Assembly (NCBI RefSeq): GCF_001429395.1
Contig: NZ_LMJT01000009.1
Coordinates: 178,656 to 242,655 of the forward strand
Reading direction: 5' to 3'
Length of the DNA stretch: 64,000 bases
Source: Allobosea sp. Root381
GTDB lineage: Bacteria; Pseudomonadota; Alphaproteobacteria; Rhizobiales; Beijerinckiaceae
A program made the translations under genes and the position numbers. The notes beneath the pieces are model-generated. The model was given only the letters and a program-made list of their open reading frames with translations, was not told the origin of the DNA and ran no database searches. Each line of letters begins with the position of its first letter. Position 1 is the first letter of the stretch. Below, one piece after another: positions 53,151 through 61,758 of this stretch.

Positions 53151-53944
53151 GGCTTGCTCTTCAGGCCGAGCAGCGCCCGCTTCCCGCCCTGATAGGCGAG
53201 CGAGGCCGCTTCCGCGCTGCTAGCGGGGCGATCGAGCGGTGCAGCGCCGTCCTTCGGCGCATAGCCGAGATGAGAGGCGAGTGCGTTGCTCCACCACGCG
53301 CCGTGATTGTCCGAGATGCCCCAGACCAGCGTGTGCTCGATCCGCACCGTGGCGATGCAGGCATCGATCAGGCGGCAGTAATCCGGCTCGCTGAGCCAGG
53401 TGAAATGCTCGCGCGCCTGCTCCGGCTGCGGCCGCGCGGATCCGATCCGAAGTCCGGCGCTCTCGATGCCGTACTTGTCCCAGTAGTACTGCGCCAATTG
53501 CTCGGCGAAGGTCTTGCTCAGCCCGTAGAGACTGTCGGGCCGCGTCGGCGCCTTCGTATCGACGACCTCCGTCGTGCGGTACATGCCCGAGACGTGGTGC
53601 GAGCTCGCATAGATCACCCGCGGAATTCCCAGCTGCCGCGCGCTTTCGAAGACATTGTAGGAACCGACGATGTTGGCGTTCAGGATCGGCGCCCATTCGT
53701 CCTCGGCCAGGCTGGCTCCGAGGTGGATCACGAGATCGATATCCGCAAGCGCAGCCTTGACGCCCTCGAAATCGCCGAGATCGACCTGCCGCGCCTCATC
53801 CGCCGCAGCGGGATCGGCCGGCGACCTGACGTCCAGCGACCGGACACGGTTGCCCTTCCCTTTGAGGTGCCTGCTCGTCAGGGCGCCGAGATAACCGGCA
53901 CCGCCCGTGACCGCGACGCGCCTGGGGGACGAACTGTCGACCAT
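53147..53944 (-). CDS. udh: Uronate dehydrogenase-like NAD-dependent epimerase/dehydratase
   Basis: A 265-residue short-chain dehydrogenase. N-terminal VAVTGGAGYLGALTSRHL (NAD loop), DLVIHLGA, YASSHHVSGMY, the catalytic Tyr-x3-Lys in DSLYGLSKTFAEQLAQYYWDKYG, then LRIGSARPQPEQAREHFTWLS. This spacing and length match uronate dehydrogenase, which oxidises galacturonate or glucuronate to the aldaro-lactone. It lies just downstream of the TTT binding-protein gene and is coupled to a lactone-acting amidohydrolase, supporting the assignment. Substrate is inferred. Confidence 0.8.
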   Translation of the reverse strand: MVDSSSPRRVAVTGGAGYLGALTSRHLKGKGNRVRSLDVRSPADPAAADEARQVDLGDFEGVKAALADIDLVIHLGASLAEDEWAPILNANIVGSYNVFESARQLGIPRVIYASSHHVSGMYRTTEVVDTKAPTRPDSLYGLSKTFAEQLAQYYWDKYGIESAGLRIGSARPQPEQAREHFTWLSEPDYCRLIDACIATVRIEHTLVWGISDNHGAWWSNALASHLGYAPKDGAAPLDRPASSAEAASLAYQGGKRALLGLKSKP

Positions 53945-54051
53945 CTGGACTCCTTGGATATCGGCGACTGTGTTGGTGGGAGGACGGTCCCTTGCCTGCC
54001 GGAAAGCATGTCCCGGCAGGCAATGCGGTTCGGGCGCAGTGGCTCCCGGAG

Positions 54052-55017
54052 TTACTTCTGATCGCTCATCCCGGCGCTGATGCCCTTGAACAGCTTTGCC
54101 ATGTCGGCCTCGAAATCCGGACCGTTGAGGTAGCCGTCGCGCTCCGTCAGACGCTTCTGATAGTCCATCCAGGGCTGGCTGCTCAGCGCCTTGCGGAAGC
54201 AGTCGTGATGGAATTTCGCGACGTCGGCCGGCAGGTTCTTCGGCCCCAGCCAGCCCTTCATGTTCTCGACCAGAACTTCGTAGCCGGCTTCGCGCAGCGT
54301 CTCGACATTCGGATAGCCGGGATTGCGTTCCGCCGAGGCGACAGCGACGATCCTCAGGATGCCGGCTTCCACCTGCCCCTGGATCTCCTCGGGCGCGGCG
54401 ACGGTGAAATCGAGCTGGTCTGCCAGTACGGCCTGGATCGCCGGAGCGCCGCCCTGATAGGGCACGTGCTTGAACTTGACACCCGCCTGCCGCGCCAGGA
54501 GCAGCGGCAGTGAATGGGCGAGGCTGCCCACGCCCGACGAGCCATGTGCGATCTGCCCCGGCTTGGCCTTCGCCGCTTCGACCAGATCGCGCGCCGTCTT
54601 GTAGGACGACTTGGCGTTGACGACGAGGAACTGGCTGCCGACGGACAGGCGGATGATCGGGGTGAAATCCGTGCGCGGATCGTAGGGGGTCTTGCGGTGC
54701 GCGGGCACCGAGGTCGACTCGCTGCCGCCTCCGAGAAGGAGAGTATACCCGTCAGGCGATGCTAGGGCGACCTCCTGCGCGGCGATCGTGCCGGCCGCTC
54801 CCGCCTTGTTGATGATCACCAGCGGGGTGCCGTAGCACGCCTGCGCGCCCGCGGCGATCGCCCGCGCCTGCACGTCGCTGCCTCCGCCGGGCGCATATCC
54901 GACGATCAGCTGGATCGGTTTCGTCGGCTGCCAGGCCAGGGCCCCGGTCGGCGCCGCGATACCGAGCGCAGCCAGAATCCCGAGCACCCCGAGACCGTTA
55001 GTGCGTTTCCTGAACAT
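54052..55017 (-). CDS. tctC: Tripartite tricarboxylate transporter substrate-binding protein
   Basis: A 321-residue periplasmic Bug/TctC protein with signal peptide (LGVLGILAALGIAAPTGALA). Motifs are PIQLIVGYAPGGGSDVQARA, PLVIINKAGAAGTIAAQEVA and VPYQGGAPAIQAVLADQLDF, with VPYQGG-type ligand loops. It presents a carboxylated substrate, here probably a sugar acid, to TctAB, encoded divergently. The first gene of the minus-arm catabolic operon. Confidence 0.93.
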   Translation of the reverse strand: MFRKRTNGLGVLGILAALGIAAPTGALAWQPTKPIQLIVGYAPGGGSDVQARAIAAGAQACYGTPLVIINKAGAAGTIAAQEVALASPDGYTLLLGGGSESTSVPAHRKTPYDPRTDFTPIIRLSVGSQFLVVNAKSSYKTARDLVEAAKAKPGQIAHGSSGVGSLAHSLPLLLARQAGVKFKHVPYQGGAPAIQAVLADQLDFTVAAPEEIQGQVEAGILRIVAVASAERNPGYPNVETLREAGYEVLVENMKGWLGPKNLPADVAKFHHDCFRKALSSQPWMDYQKRLTERDGYLNGPDFEADMAKLFKGISAGMSDQK

Positions 55018-55440
55018 AGACGTCTTCCTCCCTTGGACCTGGCCGAGCGGCTTCCCGTCGGCTCTGTTCTATTGTCGCCAATCAATATCGGATTGTTGAC
55101 ATATTCAAGCACAGTTGCAACAATCTAAAAAAATTGCAAGCAATGAAAAAGGGAGAAACGCATGAGCGGCGCTCGACAATCGGTGGCATGGCGCGCAATG
55201 GCGGAAGGCGGCGCCTCCGCCAGACACGAGCCGTCGTGATGGCCGGCAGCAAGAATTTGCGCCGGCAATCATGACGTTACGCATTCGCCCGGTTCTGCGA
55301 CTGCGCGCATGCTCAGCCCGATCCGCGCCGCCGGCTGCAAGCGCTGGCCCTGTGGGGCGGAGCCTGCCGCTCGGCACACCAAGAGGACATTCAGTGACAA
55401 CGCTGCGGACAAGCGCGTCGGCCAAGAGGCTCTGCGCGCA
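55018..55440. other. Divergent control region of sugar-acid locus
   Basis: About 420 bases between tctC and tctB. It contains an AT-rich stretch (55081-55150) with a promoter-like TTGACA, repeats of TTGCAA (55115, 55134) and a perfect inverted repeat. The remainder (55160-55440) holds no recognised gene and would make a long tctB leader. Confidence 0.6.
55091..55125. promoter_or_regulatory. Inverted repeat overlapping a sigma-70-like promoter
   Basis: GATTGTTG (55091-55098) and CAACAATC (55118-55125) are perfect 8-bp complements, 19 bases apart. TTGACA (55096-55101) and AACAAT (55119-55124), 17 bases apart, form a possible plus-strand promoter inside it. A regulator bound here, presumably the GntR/FCD protein encoded in the plus arm, would cover the promoter of one or both arms. 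Confidence 0.5.
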
Positions 55441-55887
55441 ATGATACAGATCAAGGGGCCCCGCGACTTCGCGGCGGGCTGCACGTTCATCCTTATCGCG
55501 CTGTTCTACCTCTGGTTCGGGCGGAACCTGTCGATCGGCTCGAGCAGCTTCATGGAAGCGGGTTATTTTCCGCGATTGGCGGCCGTCGCGCTGGCTCTGT
55601 TCGGGGCGATCATCGCCGTCCGCGCCGTCGCGATCGACGGGCCGGGTCTCGAGCCATGGGCGTGGCGGCCGCTGCTGATCCTCACCGGCTGCGTCGTGCT
55701 CTTCGGCCTGATCATCACCCGCGCCGGCCTCGTCCTGACCACCGTCCTTGTCGTCGTCGCCATGAGCTTTGCCGGAGGACGCCTGAGTTGGACCCGGCTG
55801 GCGGGCTTCGTCGCCGCGCTCGTCGTCTTCATGGTCGGCCTGTTCCATTTCGGCCTGGGGCTCGCAATTCCCGTGTGGCCGCAATGA
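55441..55887 (+). CDS. tctB: Tripartite tricarboxylate transporter small membrane subunit
   Basis: A 148-residue protein with four hydrophobic helices, FILIALFYLWFG and FPRLAAVALALFGAIIAVRA near the N-terminus, PRLLILTGCVVLFGLIITRAGLVLTTVLVVV-like in the middle. Length and topology match the TctB family. Its stop overlaps the tctA start (ATGA). Upstream in-frame sequence lacks conserved content, so ATG at 55441 is used. Confidence 0.9.
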   Translation: MIQIKGPRDFAAGCTFILIALFYLWFGRNLSIGSSSFMEAGYFPRLAAVALALFGAIIAVRAVAIDGPGLEPWAWRPLLILTGCVVLFGLIITRAGLVLTTVLVVVAMSFAGGRLSWTRLAGFVAALVVFMVGLFHFGLGLAIPVWPQ

Positions 55888-57392
55888 GCGAACTGCTTCA
55901 GCATCTGGCGCTCGGCCTGTCCGTCGCGTCCTCGTTCGACAATCTGAGCATCGCACTCGCCGGCTGCGTCCTCGGCACGCTGATCGGCGTCCTGCCCGGG
56001 GTCGGCCCGCTTGCGACCTTCGCGATGCTCTTGCCGCTCACCTATTACCTGACGCCGACCGGCGCGATGATCATGCTCGCCGGCGTCTATTACGGCGCGC
56101 AATACGGCGGCTCGACTACGGCGATCCTCGTGAACATCCCCGGCGAAGCCTCCTCGGTAGTGACCTGCCTCGACGGGCACCAGATGGCGCGGAAGGGCAA
56201 GGCGGGCACCGCGCTGGCGACGGCCGCCCTCGCCTCGCTCTTCGCGGGCTGTGTCGTGACGCTGCTGATCGCGGTGGCCGGTCCGCCGCTGGCGCAGGTC
56301 GCCCTGATGTTCGGCCCTGCGGAATTCGTCTCGATGATCACCGTCGGCCTGATGTCCGCGGTCTTCCTGTCTCATGGTGCGATCCCGAAATCGATCGCCA
56401 TGATCATCGTCGGCATCCTGATCGGCGTCGTCGGCACCGATATCAACACCGGCGAAGTCCGTTACGATTTCGGTTTCTACCAACTCAGCAGCGGCATCGA
56501 CTTCGTCCCCGTCGCGATGGGCCTGTTCGCGCTGACTGAGATCGTCTTGAACATCGAGCAGTCCGCCGGACGCCGCAGCGTGATCGCCGCGGTCAAAGGC
56601 CTGTGGCCGTCCCGGGAGGATTTCAGCCGGAGCTGGGCCCCGACATTGCGCGGCACCGCGCTCGGCGCGGCGCTGGGTATTCTTCCGGGCGGCGGCGCCA
56701 CGGTCAGCTCGTTTGCCGCCTACGCGCTCGAAAAGAAGATATCGAAGACGCCGGAGCGCTTCGGGCATGGCGCTATCGAGGGCGTTGCCGGACCGGAAGC
56801 CGCCAACAACGCCGGCGCCCAGGCCACCTTCATTCCGATGCTCACGCTCGGCATCCCGCCCAACGGGCTGCTCGCCCTGATGATGGGGGCGATGATCACG
56901 CACGGCATCACGCCGGGCCCCCAGATCATGACCAAGCAACCCGAGTTGTTCTGGGGCGTCATCGTCTCCATGTGGATCGGCAACGTGATGCTGGTCATCC
57001 TGAACCTGCCCCTGATCGGGCTGTGGGTCCGTCTGCTCAGGGTGCCCTATACCTATCTCGCGCCGACGGTGCTGCTGCTCTGCGCGATGGGTGCCTACAG
57101 CGTCAGCTCGAGTTCGCTCGACGTCTATCTCATGGCCTTCTTCGGCCTTCTCGGATACCTGTTCCGCAAGCTCGACTGCCCCGCCGCGCCGCTGCTCCTC
57201 GGCCTCGTGCTGGGACCGCAGCTGGAAGAGCAGCTGCGACGCGCCTTGCTGTTCTCGGACGGAAGCTGGTTCGTCTTCCTCGAGCGACCGATCAGCCTCG
57301 CCTTCCTGGTCGGCGCCGCGATCCTGCTGGCACTCATCGCCCTCCCAGCCATCCGCTCGAAGCGGAGCGTCGCGTTCCAGGAGGAGGACTGA
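55884..57392 (+). CDS. tctA: Tripartite tricarboxylate transporter large membrane subunit
   Basis: A 502-residue TctA permease with 10-12 membrane helices. The signatures GVLPGVGPLATFAMLLPLTY, YGGSTTAILVNIPGEASSVVTCLDGHQMARKGKAG, GILPGGGATVSSFAAYALEKK and GPEAANNAGAQATFIPMLTLGIPPN are strongly conserved. It imports the ligand bound by TctC by secondary transport. Coupled to tctB by 4 bases; the next gene starts immediately after its stop. Confidence 0.95.
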   Translation: MSELLQHLALGLSVASSFDNLSIALAGCVLGTLIGVLPGVGPLATFAMLLPLTYYLTPTGAMIMLAGVYYGAQYGGSTTAILVNIPGEASSVVTCLDGHQMARKGKAGTALATAALASLFAGCVVTLLIAVAGPPLAQVALMFGPAEFVSMITVGLMSAVFLSHGAIPKSIAMIIVGILIGVVGTDINTGEVRYDFGFYQLSSGIDFVPVAMGLFALTEIVLNIEQSAGRRSVIAAVKGLWPSREDFSRSWAPTLRGTALGAALGILPGGGATVSSFAAYALEKKISKTPERFGHGAIEGVAGPEAANNAGAQATFIPMLTLGIPPNGLLALMMGAMITHGITPGPQIMTKQPELFWGVIVSMWIGNVMLVILNLPLIGLWVRLLRVPYTYLAPTVLLLCAMGAYSVSSSSLDVYLMAFFGLLGYLFRKLDCPAAPLLLGLVLGPQLEEQLRRALLFSDGSWFVFLERPISLAFLVGAAILLALIALPAIRSKRSVAFQEED

Positions 57393-58226
57393 GTGGGCAC
57401 GGAAAGCGATGGTACGGGCGGTGGCCTCGGAAACACCTGCGCGCTATACGGCATCTCGCGCGTCACGCCGCTCGCCTCTCTGCAGGAGTGCAGCGACGGA
57501 GAGCGGCCAGAGGCGCACGCTTCCATGGCCCCGACATCCGGATGTGACCTTGCAGTGAAGGGCGATCAACCGAAGAACCCCGAGGACGGCGGCTCGATCA
57601 TGCTGGAGATTCGGAAGGATCTTCTGGCGAGGATCCTGACGAAGACTCTGCGCCCCGGCGATCGCATCAACGAGAACCAGCTGTCGATCGAGCTCGACGT
57701 CTCCCGCAGCCTGATCCGGCAGGCGCTGCGCTCGGGAGAGCTGTCCCACCTCGTCGAGATCGTCCACAACAAGGGCGCCTTCGTCAGGAAGCCGGACCTG
57801 ACGACGATCTTCGACCTCTACGACGTCCGCGCCGGGCTCGCCTATACCGCCGGCAAGATCCTGGCGCGCCGGGCGACGATGGAACAGATCGCCGAGCTCT
57901 ATGCGCTCTACGAGGAGATGGAAGCGCGGCGCGAGGCGAAGGACCCGCAAGCCTATGTCGTGCTCAATGAACGCTTCCACGCGACCATCATGAATTTCAC
58001 CGGCAACCAGCGGCTGATCGAATGGTCCCGGATCATCGACCAGGAGTTGAGGGTGTTCCTGCGGGGCGGCACCTTCAGCCCGTCACGCCTGCGGGCCTCG
58101 AACGGCGAGCACCTGGAACTGATCAAGCGCATCGATGCCGGCGACCCGGAGGGCGCCGGGCAATGCTTCGAGAACCACGTCACCAGCGGTCGCCTGCGGG
58201 CCCTGGAGAGCATCCCCAAGGATTGA
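57393..58226 (+). CDS. GntR-family (FCD) transcriptional regulator
   Basis: A GntR regulator with winged helix at about residues 75-135 (IRKDLLARILTKTLRPGDRINENQLSIELDVSRSLIRQALRSGELSHLVEIVHNKGAFVRKPD) and a C-terminal FCD ligand-binding domain (IFDLYDVRAGLAYTAGKILA, NERFHATIMNFTGN, HLELIKRIDAGD). The recognition helix SRSLIRQAL is close to the usual SRTPVREAL. The GTG at 57393 directly follows the tctA stop and has AGGAGG at the right distance; the 69-residue N-terminal extension is not family-like, so ATG at 57600 is a serious alternative. Likely senses the sugar acid and controls this locus. Confidence 0.85.
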   Translation: MGTESDGTGGGLGNTCALYGISRVTPLASLQECSDGERPEAHASMAPTSGCDLAVKGDQPKNPEDGGSIMLEIRKDLLARILTKTLRPGDRINENQLSIELDVSRSLIRQALRSGELSHLVEIVHNKGAFVRKPDLTTIFDLYDVRAGLAYTAGKILARRATMEQIAELYALYEEMEARREAKDPQAYVVLNERFHATIMNFTGNQRLIEWSRIIDQELRVFLRGGTFSPSRLRASNGEHLELIKRIDAGDPEGAGQCFENHVTSGRLRALESIPKD

Positions 58227-58375
58227 GACGCGGGACCGGGCGATCCCGGAGGCCGCGCTCCCATCCGCACCGGCGCGACGCATGGACGACGTCCGCCGCG
58301 AAGCTACGGATTCGCCCCGACATCCGGCGCCGCCGCCACGCCGTGGCTGACCGCCATTCCATGGAGCATCATGAG

Positions 58376-59050
58376 ATGAAAGCACCGCGCATCGTTCTCC
58401 TGCACGCCACGCCGGTCGCGATCGAGCCGATTCAGTTCGCCTTCGCCCAAGGCTGGCCAGAGGCGGAGACGATCAACCTCATGGATGACGGCCTCTCGAT
58501 CGATCGCGCCAAGTCGACCGAGCTCACCGACGCCATCGTCGATCGCTTCGTGGCCCTGGCGTGCTACGGCCATGGCTGCGGCGCCGACGGCATCCTTGTG
58601 ACGTGCTCGGCCTTCGGTCCCGCGATCGAGCGTGCCGCCGAGGCGCTGCCGATTCCCGTGCTGAAACCCAACGAGGCGATGTTCGAGGCGGCTCTGTCAT
58701 ACGGGAACCGCATCGGCATGCTGGCGACCTTCGCCCCTGCCGTGCTGACCATGGAAGACGAATTCACGGCGGACGCCGCCCGCCTGCGGCCCACGGCGCA
58801 GCTCTCCACGATCGTAGTCGAGGACGCTATCTCGCGATTACGCAAGGGCGATGCCGACGCGCATAATCGGCTGGTGGCCGACCGGGCGCCGGAGATGGCT
58901 CAAATGGACGCCATCATGCTCGCTCATTTCTCCACCTCGCGCGCCGCCGCAGCCGTACGCGACCGCGTCGGAATCCCGGTCCTGACCGCGCCGGACGCAG
59001 CGGTGGCGAAGATGCGCGCCTGTCTGACCGGCTCCGACGCGCCGCGCTGA
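58376..59050 (+). CDS. Asp/Glu racemase-superfamily protein with a single catalytic Cys
   Basis: A 224-residue protein of the Asp/Glu/hydantoin racemase superfamily. The first catalytic Cys is in VTCSAFG (Cys77). The second, normally in a late motif near residue 185, is absent: MLAHFSTS (about residues 181-188) has His and Ser instead. Family members with one Cys include decarboxylases and isomerases rather than racemases, so racemase activity is doubtful. GGAG lies 9 bases upstream of the ATG at 58376. Part of the sugar-acid operon, 150 bases downstream of the regulator. Confidence 0.82.
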   Translation: MKAPRIVLLHATPVAIEPIQFAFAQGWPEAETINLMDDGLSIDRAKSTELTDAIVDRFVALACYGHGCGADGILVTCSAFGPAIERAAEALPIPVLKPNEAMFEAALSYGNRIGMLATFAPAVLTMEDEFTADAARLRPTAQLSTIVVEDAISRLRKGDADAHNRLVADRAPEMAQMDAIMLAHFSTSRAAAAVRDRVGIPVLTAPDAAVAKMRACLTGSDAPR

Positions 59051-59059
59051 CTTCTCAGA

Positions 59060-59905
59060 ATGATGCGCACCACAGAACGGTGGAACGAGGGAACCTCCTT
59101 GCAAGGATTCAGCGCACATCTCGGCTATCTCTATGCGGATAAGCCATTTCGCGAGCGCCTGTTCGCGGCCCGTGACGCCGGCTTTCGGGCCGTCGAGCAC
59201 CCCAACCCCTATTCAGTGCCGGCGGCTGATCTGGCCGCCTGGGTTGGCGAATCCGGCTTGAGCTACGCCCAACTCGCATTGCCGTCGGGGGACGCGGCGC
59301 GTGGCGAGAAGGGCATGGCGGCCCTTCCCGGACGGACGGACGAGTTTCGCGAGAGCGTGCATGCCGGCATCGCCTATGCTCGCCGGATCGGGTGTCTCGC
59401 CGTGCATGCCATGGCCGGCATTCGACCAGGCGACGTCGCGGAGGCGAAGTTGATGGCGACTTACGTCGCCAATATGAGGGAGGCTGCGGACGCTGCCCGC
59501 TCTGCCGGGCTGACGCTCCTGATCGAGCCGATCGGCGCGGCGACGATCGCAGATTATTTCATGAGCGATGCACAGGCGGCCGTCGAAGCGATCGGACTCA
59601 TCCAGCGGGATAACGTGCGCCTGCTCTTCGACGTGTTCCACGAAACAAACGCGGGCAAGGATGCCGCAGCATTTATCCGGGCCCATGGCGGGCTGATCCA
59701 CCACATCCACATCGCCGACCATCCCGGCCGCCACGAACCGGGCAGCGGCCGGATCGACTTCACCGCGGTCTATGACGCACTGAATGTCGCTGAGTACCGG
59801 GGCTTCATCGGTTGCGAGTACATTCCTGCCGGATCGACCGAAGAAGGTCTCGCCTGGCTCGCATCACATCGCCAACGCTTAGGCGAATTCCGGAAACGTA
59901 GCTGA
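59060..59905 (+). CDS. Hydroxypyruvate isomerase / 2-oxo-tetronate isomerase-like TIM barrel
   Basis: A 281-residue xylose-isomerase-like barrel protein of the Hyi/OtnI group. Motifs: FSAHLGYLYADKPFRERLFAARDAGFRAVEHPNPY, LLIEPIG (catalytic Glu), LLFDVFHETNAGKD, HHIHIADHPGRHEPGSG and GCEYIPAG (second Glu). It isomerises hydroxypyruvate to tartronate semialdehyde or a 2-oxo-tetronate between isomers. Last gene of the plus arm, 9 bases after its predecessor. Confidence 0.85.
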   Translation: MMRTTERWNEGTSLQGFSAHLGYLYADKPFRERLFAARDAGFRAVEHPNPYSVPAADLAAWVGESGLSYAQLALPSGDAARGEKGMAALPGRTDEFRESVHAGIAYARRIGCLAVHAMAGIRPGDVAEAKLMATYVANMREAADAARSAGLTLLIEPIGAATIADYFMSDAQAAVEAIGLIQRDNVRLLFDVFHETNAGKDAAAFIRAHGGLIHHIHIADHPGRHEPGSGRIDFTAVYDALNVAEYRGFIGCEYIPAGSTEEGLAWLASHRQRLGEFRKRS

Positions 59906-60219
59906 AGCACTCGTGATGCGTTCGATACGGCGATCTATCCTCCCAGGAAATTCGTTTATTTCTGAGATGCTTAGCATTTGTTTCCCTGCACAATTTAACA
60001 GGGAAGCTGAACCCAACATCAGGCTCTGGGAGCCTGCGCTGCAAAGAACCACAGTCGATTTGGGTGTGCCCCTCGTCCACCGGCGTGTCGTCGAAGATGA
60101 GGCATCGAAATCCTTCAGCACCGGGAAGCTGGCGCGCATGCCTTACAGCTTTAGGCTGGTCATCGCCTCGATCAGTTGGTGGCGTTCCATGGGGAGGCTT
60201 GCTGCCCCCTTCTTGCAGC
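59906..60219. other. Intergenic region, no gene supported
   Basis: About 310 bases between convergent genes with lower GC than surroundings. Short open frames on both strands (within 59805-60281) have no recognisable product. It could be a decayed gene or insertion remnant; nothing diagnostic is seen. Confidence 0.5.
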
Positions 60220-61566
60220 TTACTTCCGCCCCGTTGGCTTCAGCTCCCGGATCGGTGGCAATGAGCTGCGGTACCCCTTGATGTCGGTAAGGAGGAGCCT
60301 TGCCTGCGTCCCCCAGCCACCGATCAGGACATCAGGCTTGCCGTCACCATCCAAGTCGCCTTGACCCATGCTCCAGCTACGACCGACCGTGATGCCGGGC
60401 ACGACGTCCAAGGTCACATCGGTGAACTTGCCCCTGCCATCGTTCTGCCAAGCCCGGAGCTGCAACGGCACGAAACCGGGCACCTGGATGGCGCCAACCA
60501 GAAGATCGGGAGCGCCATCTCCGTTGAAGTCGACAACCGTCCCGGCCCAGCTTGAGAACCGGTGTTTAGGCAAGCGCTGATCCGTTTCGTCGCGGAAGCC
60601 CCCCTTGCCGTCGTTGATCAGCAGGCGGGTCTGGGGATCCTTGTCCCAACCGATGTTGTTGCTGGTGATGTTGAAGAAGACGATATCCGGATGCCCATCG
60701 CCATTGACGTCGAGCACTTTCACTTCGCGGGTTTCCATCGGCACCTTGAGATCAAGCCGGTTGGATTCGTCGGTGAACCGACCCTTGCCGTTATTGATCA
60801 GCAGGCGATTGGGATGCGAGGGGCTGGCCACGATCAGATCGAGATCGCGGTCACCATCGACATCCGCCAGCGCCAGTCCTTCGGTTTGATCGTCGGTCTG
60901 CGGCAGGTGCGTCTTGGAGGCATCGATGAAATGCCCGGGACGCTTCGGGTCGTTTAGGAACAGTAGGTTCCGCGCGGGATACAGCTTCATGCCCGGTCCG
61001 TGGCCGTCCTCGCCGGTGCTGCCGATAATGATGTCGGTCAGACCGTCGCCATTGACGTCTCCAACTGCCAACGCGTTTCCCTGGCTCGTCGCAGGCAGGC
61101 GATCGCTGGCGTCCGTGAATCCGCCCTCGCCATCGCCCAGGAAGAGCTGATGCACCTCGTCGGATTCCGAGACGAAGACGATGTCCATGTTGCCGTCGCC
61201 ATCGAAATCGGCTGCGCGGACATGCTCGCTGTCATGCATCACATTCCCGAACGCGCCGGGCTTGTGGGTGAGCTTGCCCTTTCCGTCGTTGATGTAGAGG
61301 CGGTTGACCCCATACTCGACCGACACCACCACATCGAGATGGCCGTCCTTGTTGACGTCGACGAACACGGAATCCGTGGCGTGCAGGCTGGGCTCGGTCG
61401 GCACATGCGTCGCCGTCGCATCGACGTATCGCTGGGAAGGCCGCTCCGGGATGAGCTGAAACGTGTCGATCGTCGGCTGGCGCGCCGCGTCCTGGGCGCC
61501 GGCAGAGACGGCCGCGAGGCAGGTAGAAATGGCCAGAGCCGATCGCAGTCGTGTCGGGAAACCCAT
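60220..61566 (-). CDS. Secreted FG-GAP/VCBS repeat protein
   Basis: A 448-residue protein with a signal peptide (LRSALAISTCLAAVSAGAQ). The rest is a series of about seven FG-GAP/VCBS-like repeats, each with a calcium-binding loop such as DVNKDGHLDVVVS, DFDGDGNMDIVFVS, DVNGDGLTDIIIG, DVDGDRDLDLIVA, DVNGDGHPDIVFF, DFNGDGAPDLLVG and DLDGDGKPDVLIG. They should fold as a beta-propeller in the periplasm or outside the cell. No enzyme motif is seen. It diverges from a LysR gene. Role could be adhesion or binding. Confidence 0.88.
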   Translation of the reverse strand: MGFPTRLRSALAISTCLAAVSAGAQDAARQPTIDTFQLIPERPSQRYVDATATHVPTEPSLHATDSVFVDVNKDGHLDVVVSVEYGVNRLYINDGKGKLTHKPGAFGNVMHDSEHVRAADFDGDGNMDIVFVSESDEVHQLFLGDGEGGFTDASDRLPATSQGNALAVGDVNGDGLTDIIIGSTGEDGHGPGMKLYPARNLLFLNDPKRPGHFIDASKTHLPQTDDQTEGLALADVDGDRDLDLIVASPSHPNRLLINNGKGRFTDESNRLDLKVPMETREVKVLDVNGDGHPDIVFFNITSNNIGWDKDPQTRLLINDGKGGFRDETDQRLPKHRFSSWAGTVVDFNGDGAPDLLVGAIQVPGFVPLQLRAWQNDGRGKFTDVTLDVVPGITVGRSWSMGQGDLDGDGKPDVLIGGWGTQARLLLTDIKGYRSSLPPIRELKPTGRK

Positions 61567-61708
61567 TTTCGCTCCTGATTCTTGCCGGCGGTCGAGGATC
61601 GGCGCCTGCAGACGTATCTTGGGAGGAAACGGGAGATGGATTAGAGGGGCGGCTTCGAATGAACCTATGATATAACGTCATGAGATGCGGCGATCGTGGC
61701 CGCCACAG

Positions 61709-61734
61709 AGCATGTTCATGCCACGGAACATGCT
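61709..61734. promoter_or_regulatory. Perfect 9-bp inverted repeat upstream of LysR gene
   Basis: AGCATGTTC (61709-61717) and GAACATGCT (61726-61734), 8 bases apart, lie 25 bases before the LysR ATG. Either an operator or a leader hairpin. Confidence 0.5.
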
Positions 61735-61758
61735 TCCCGTGACAATGGTTCATCAGTG

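Noticed and set aside
59805..60281. Small open frames (86-122 codons) on both strands
   Set aside because: No motif, no clear ribosome site, and none stands out from the others; possibly a decayed gene, but nothing proves it.
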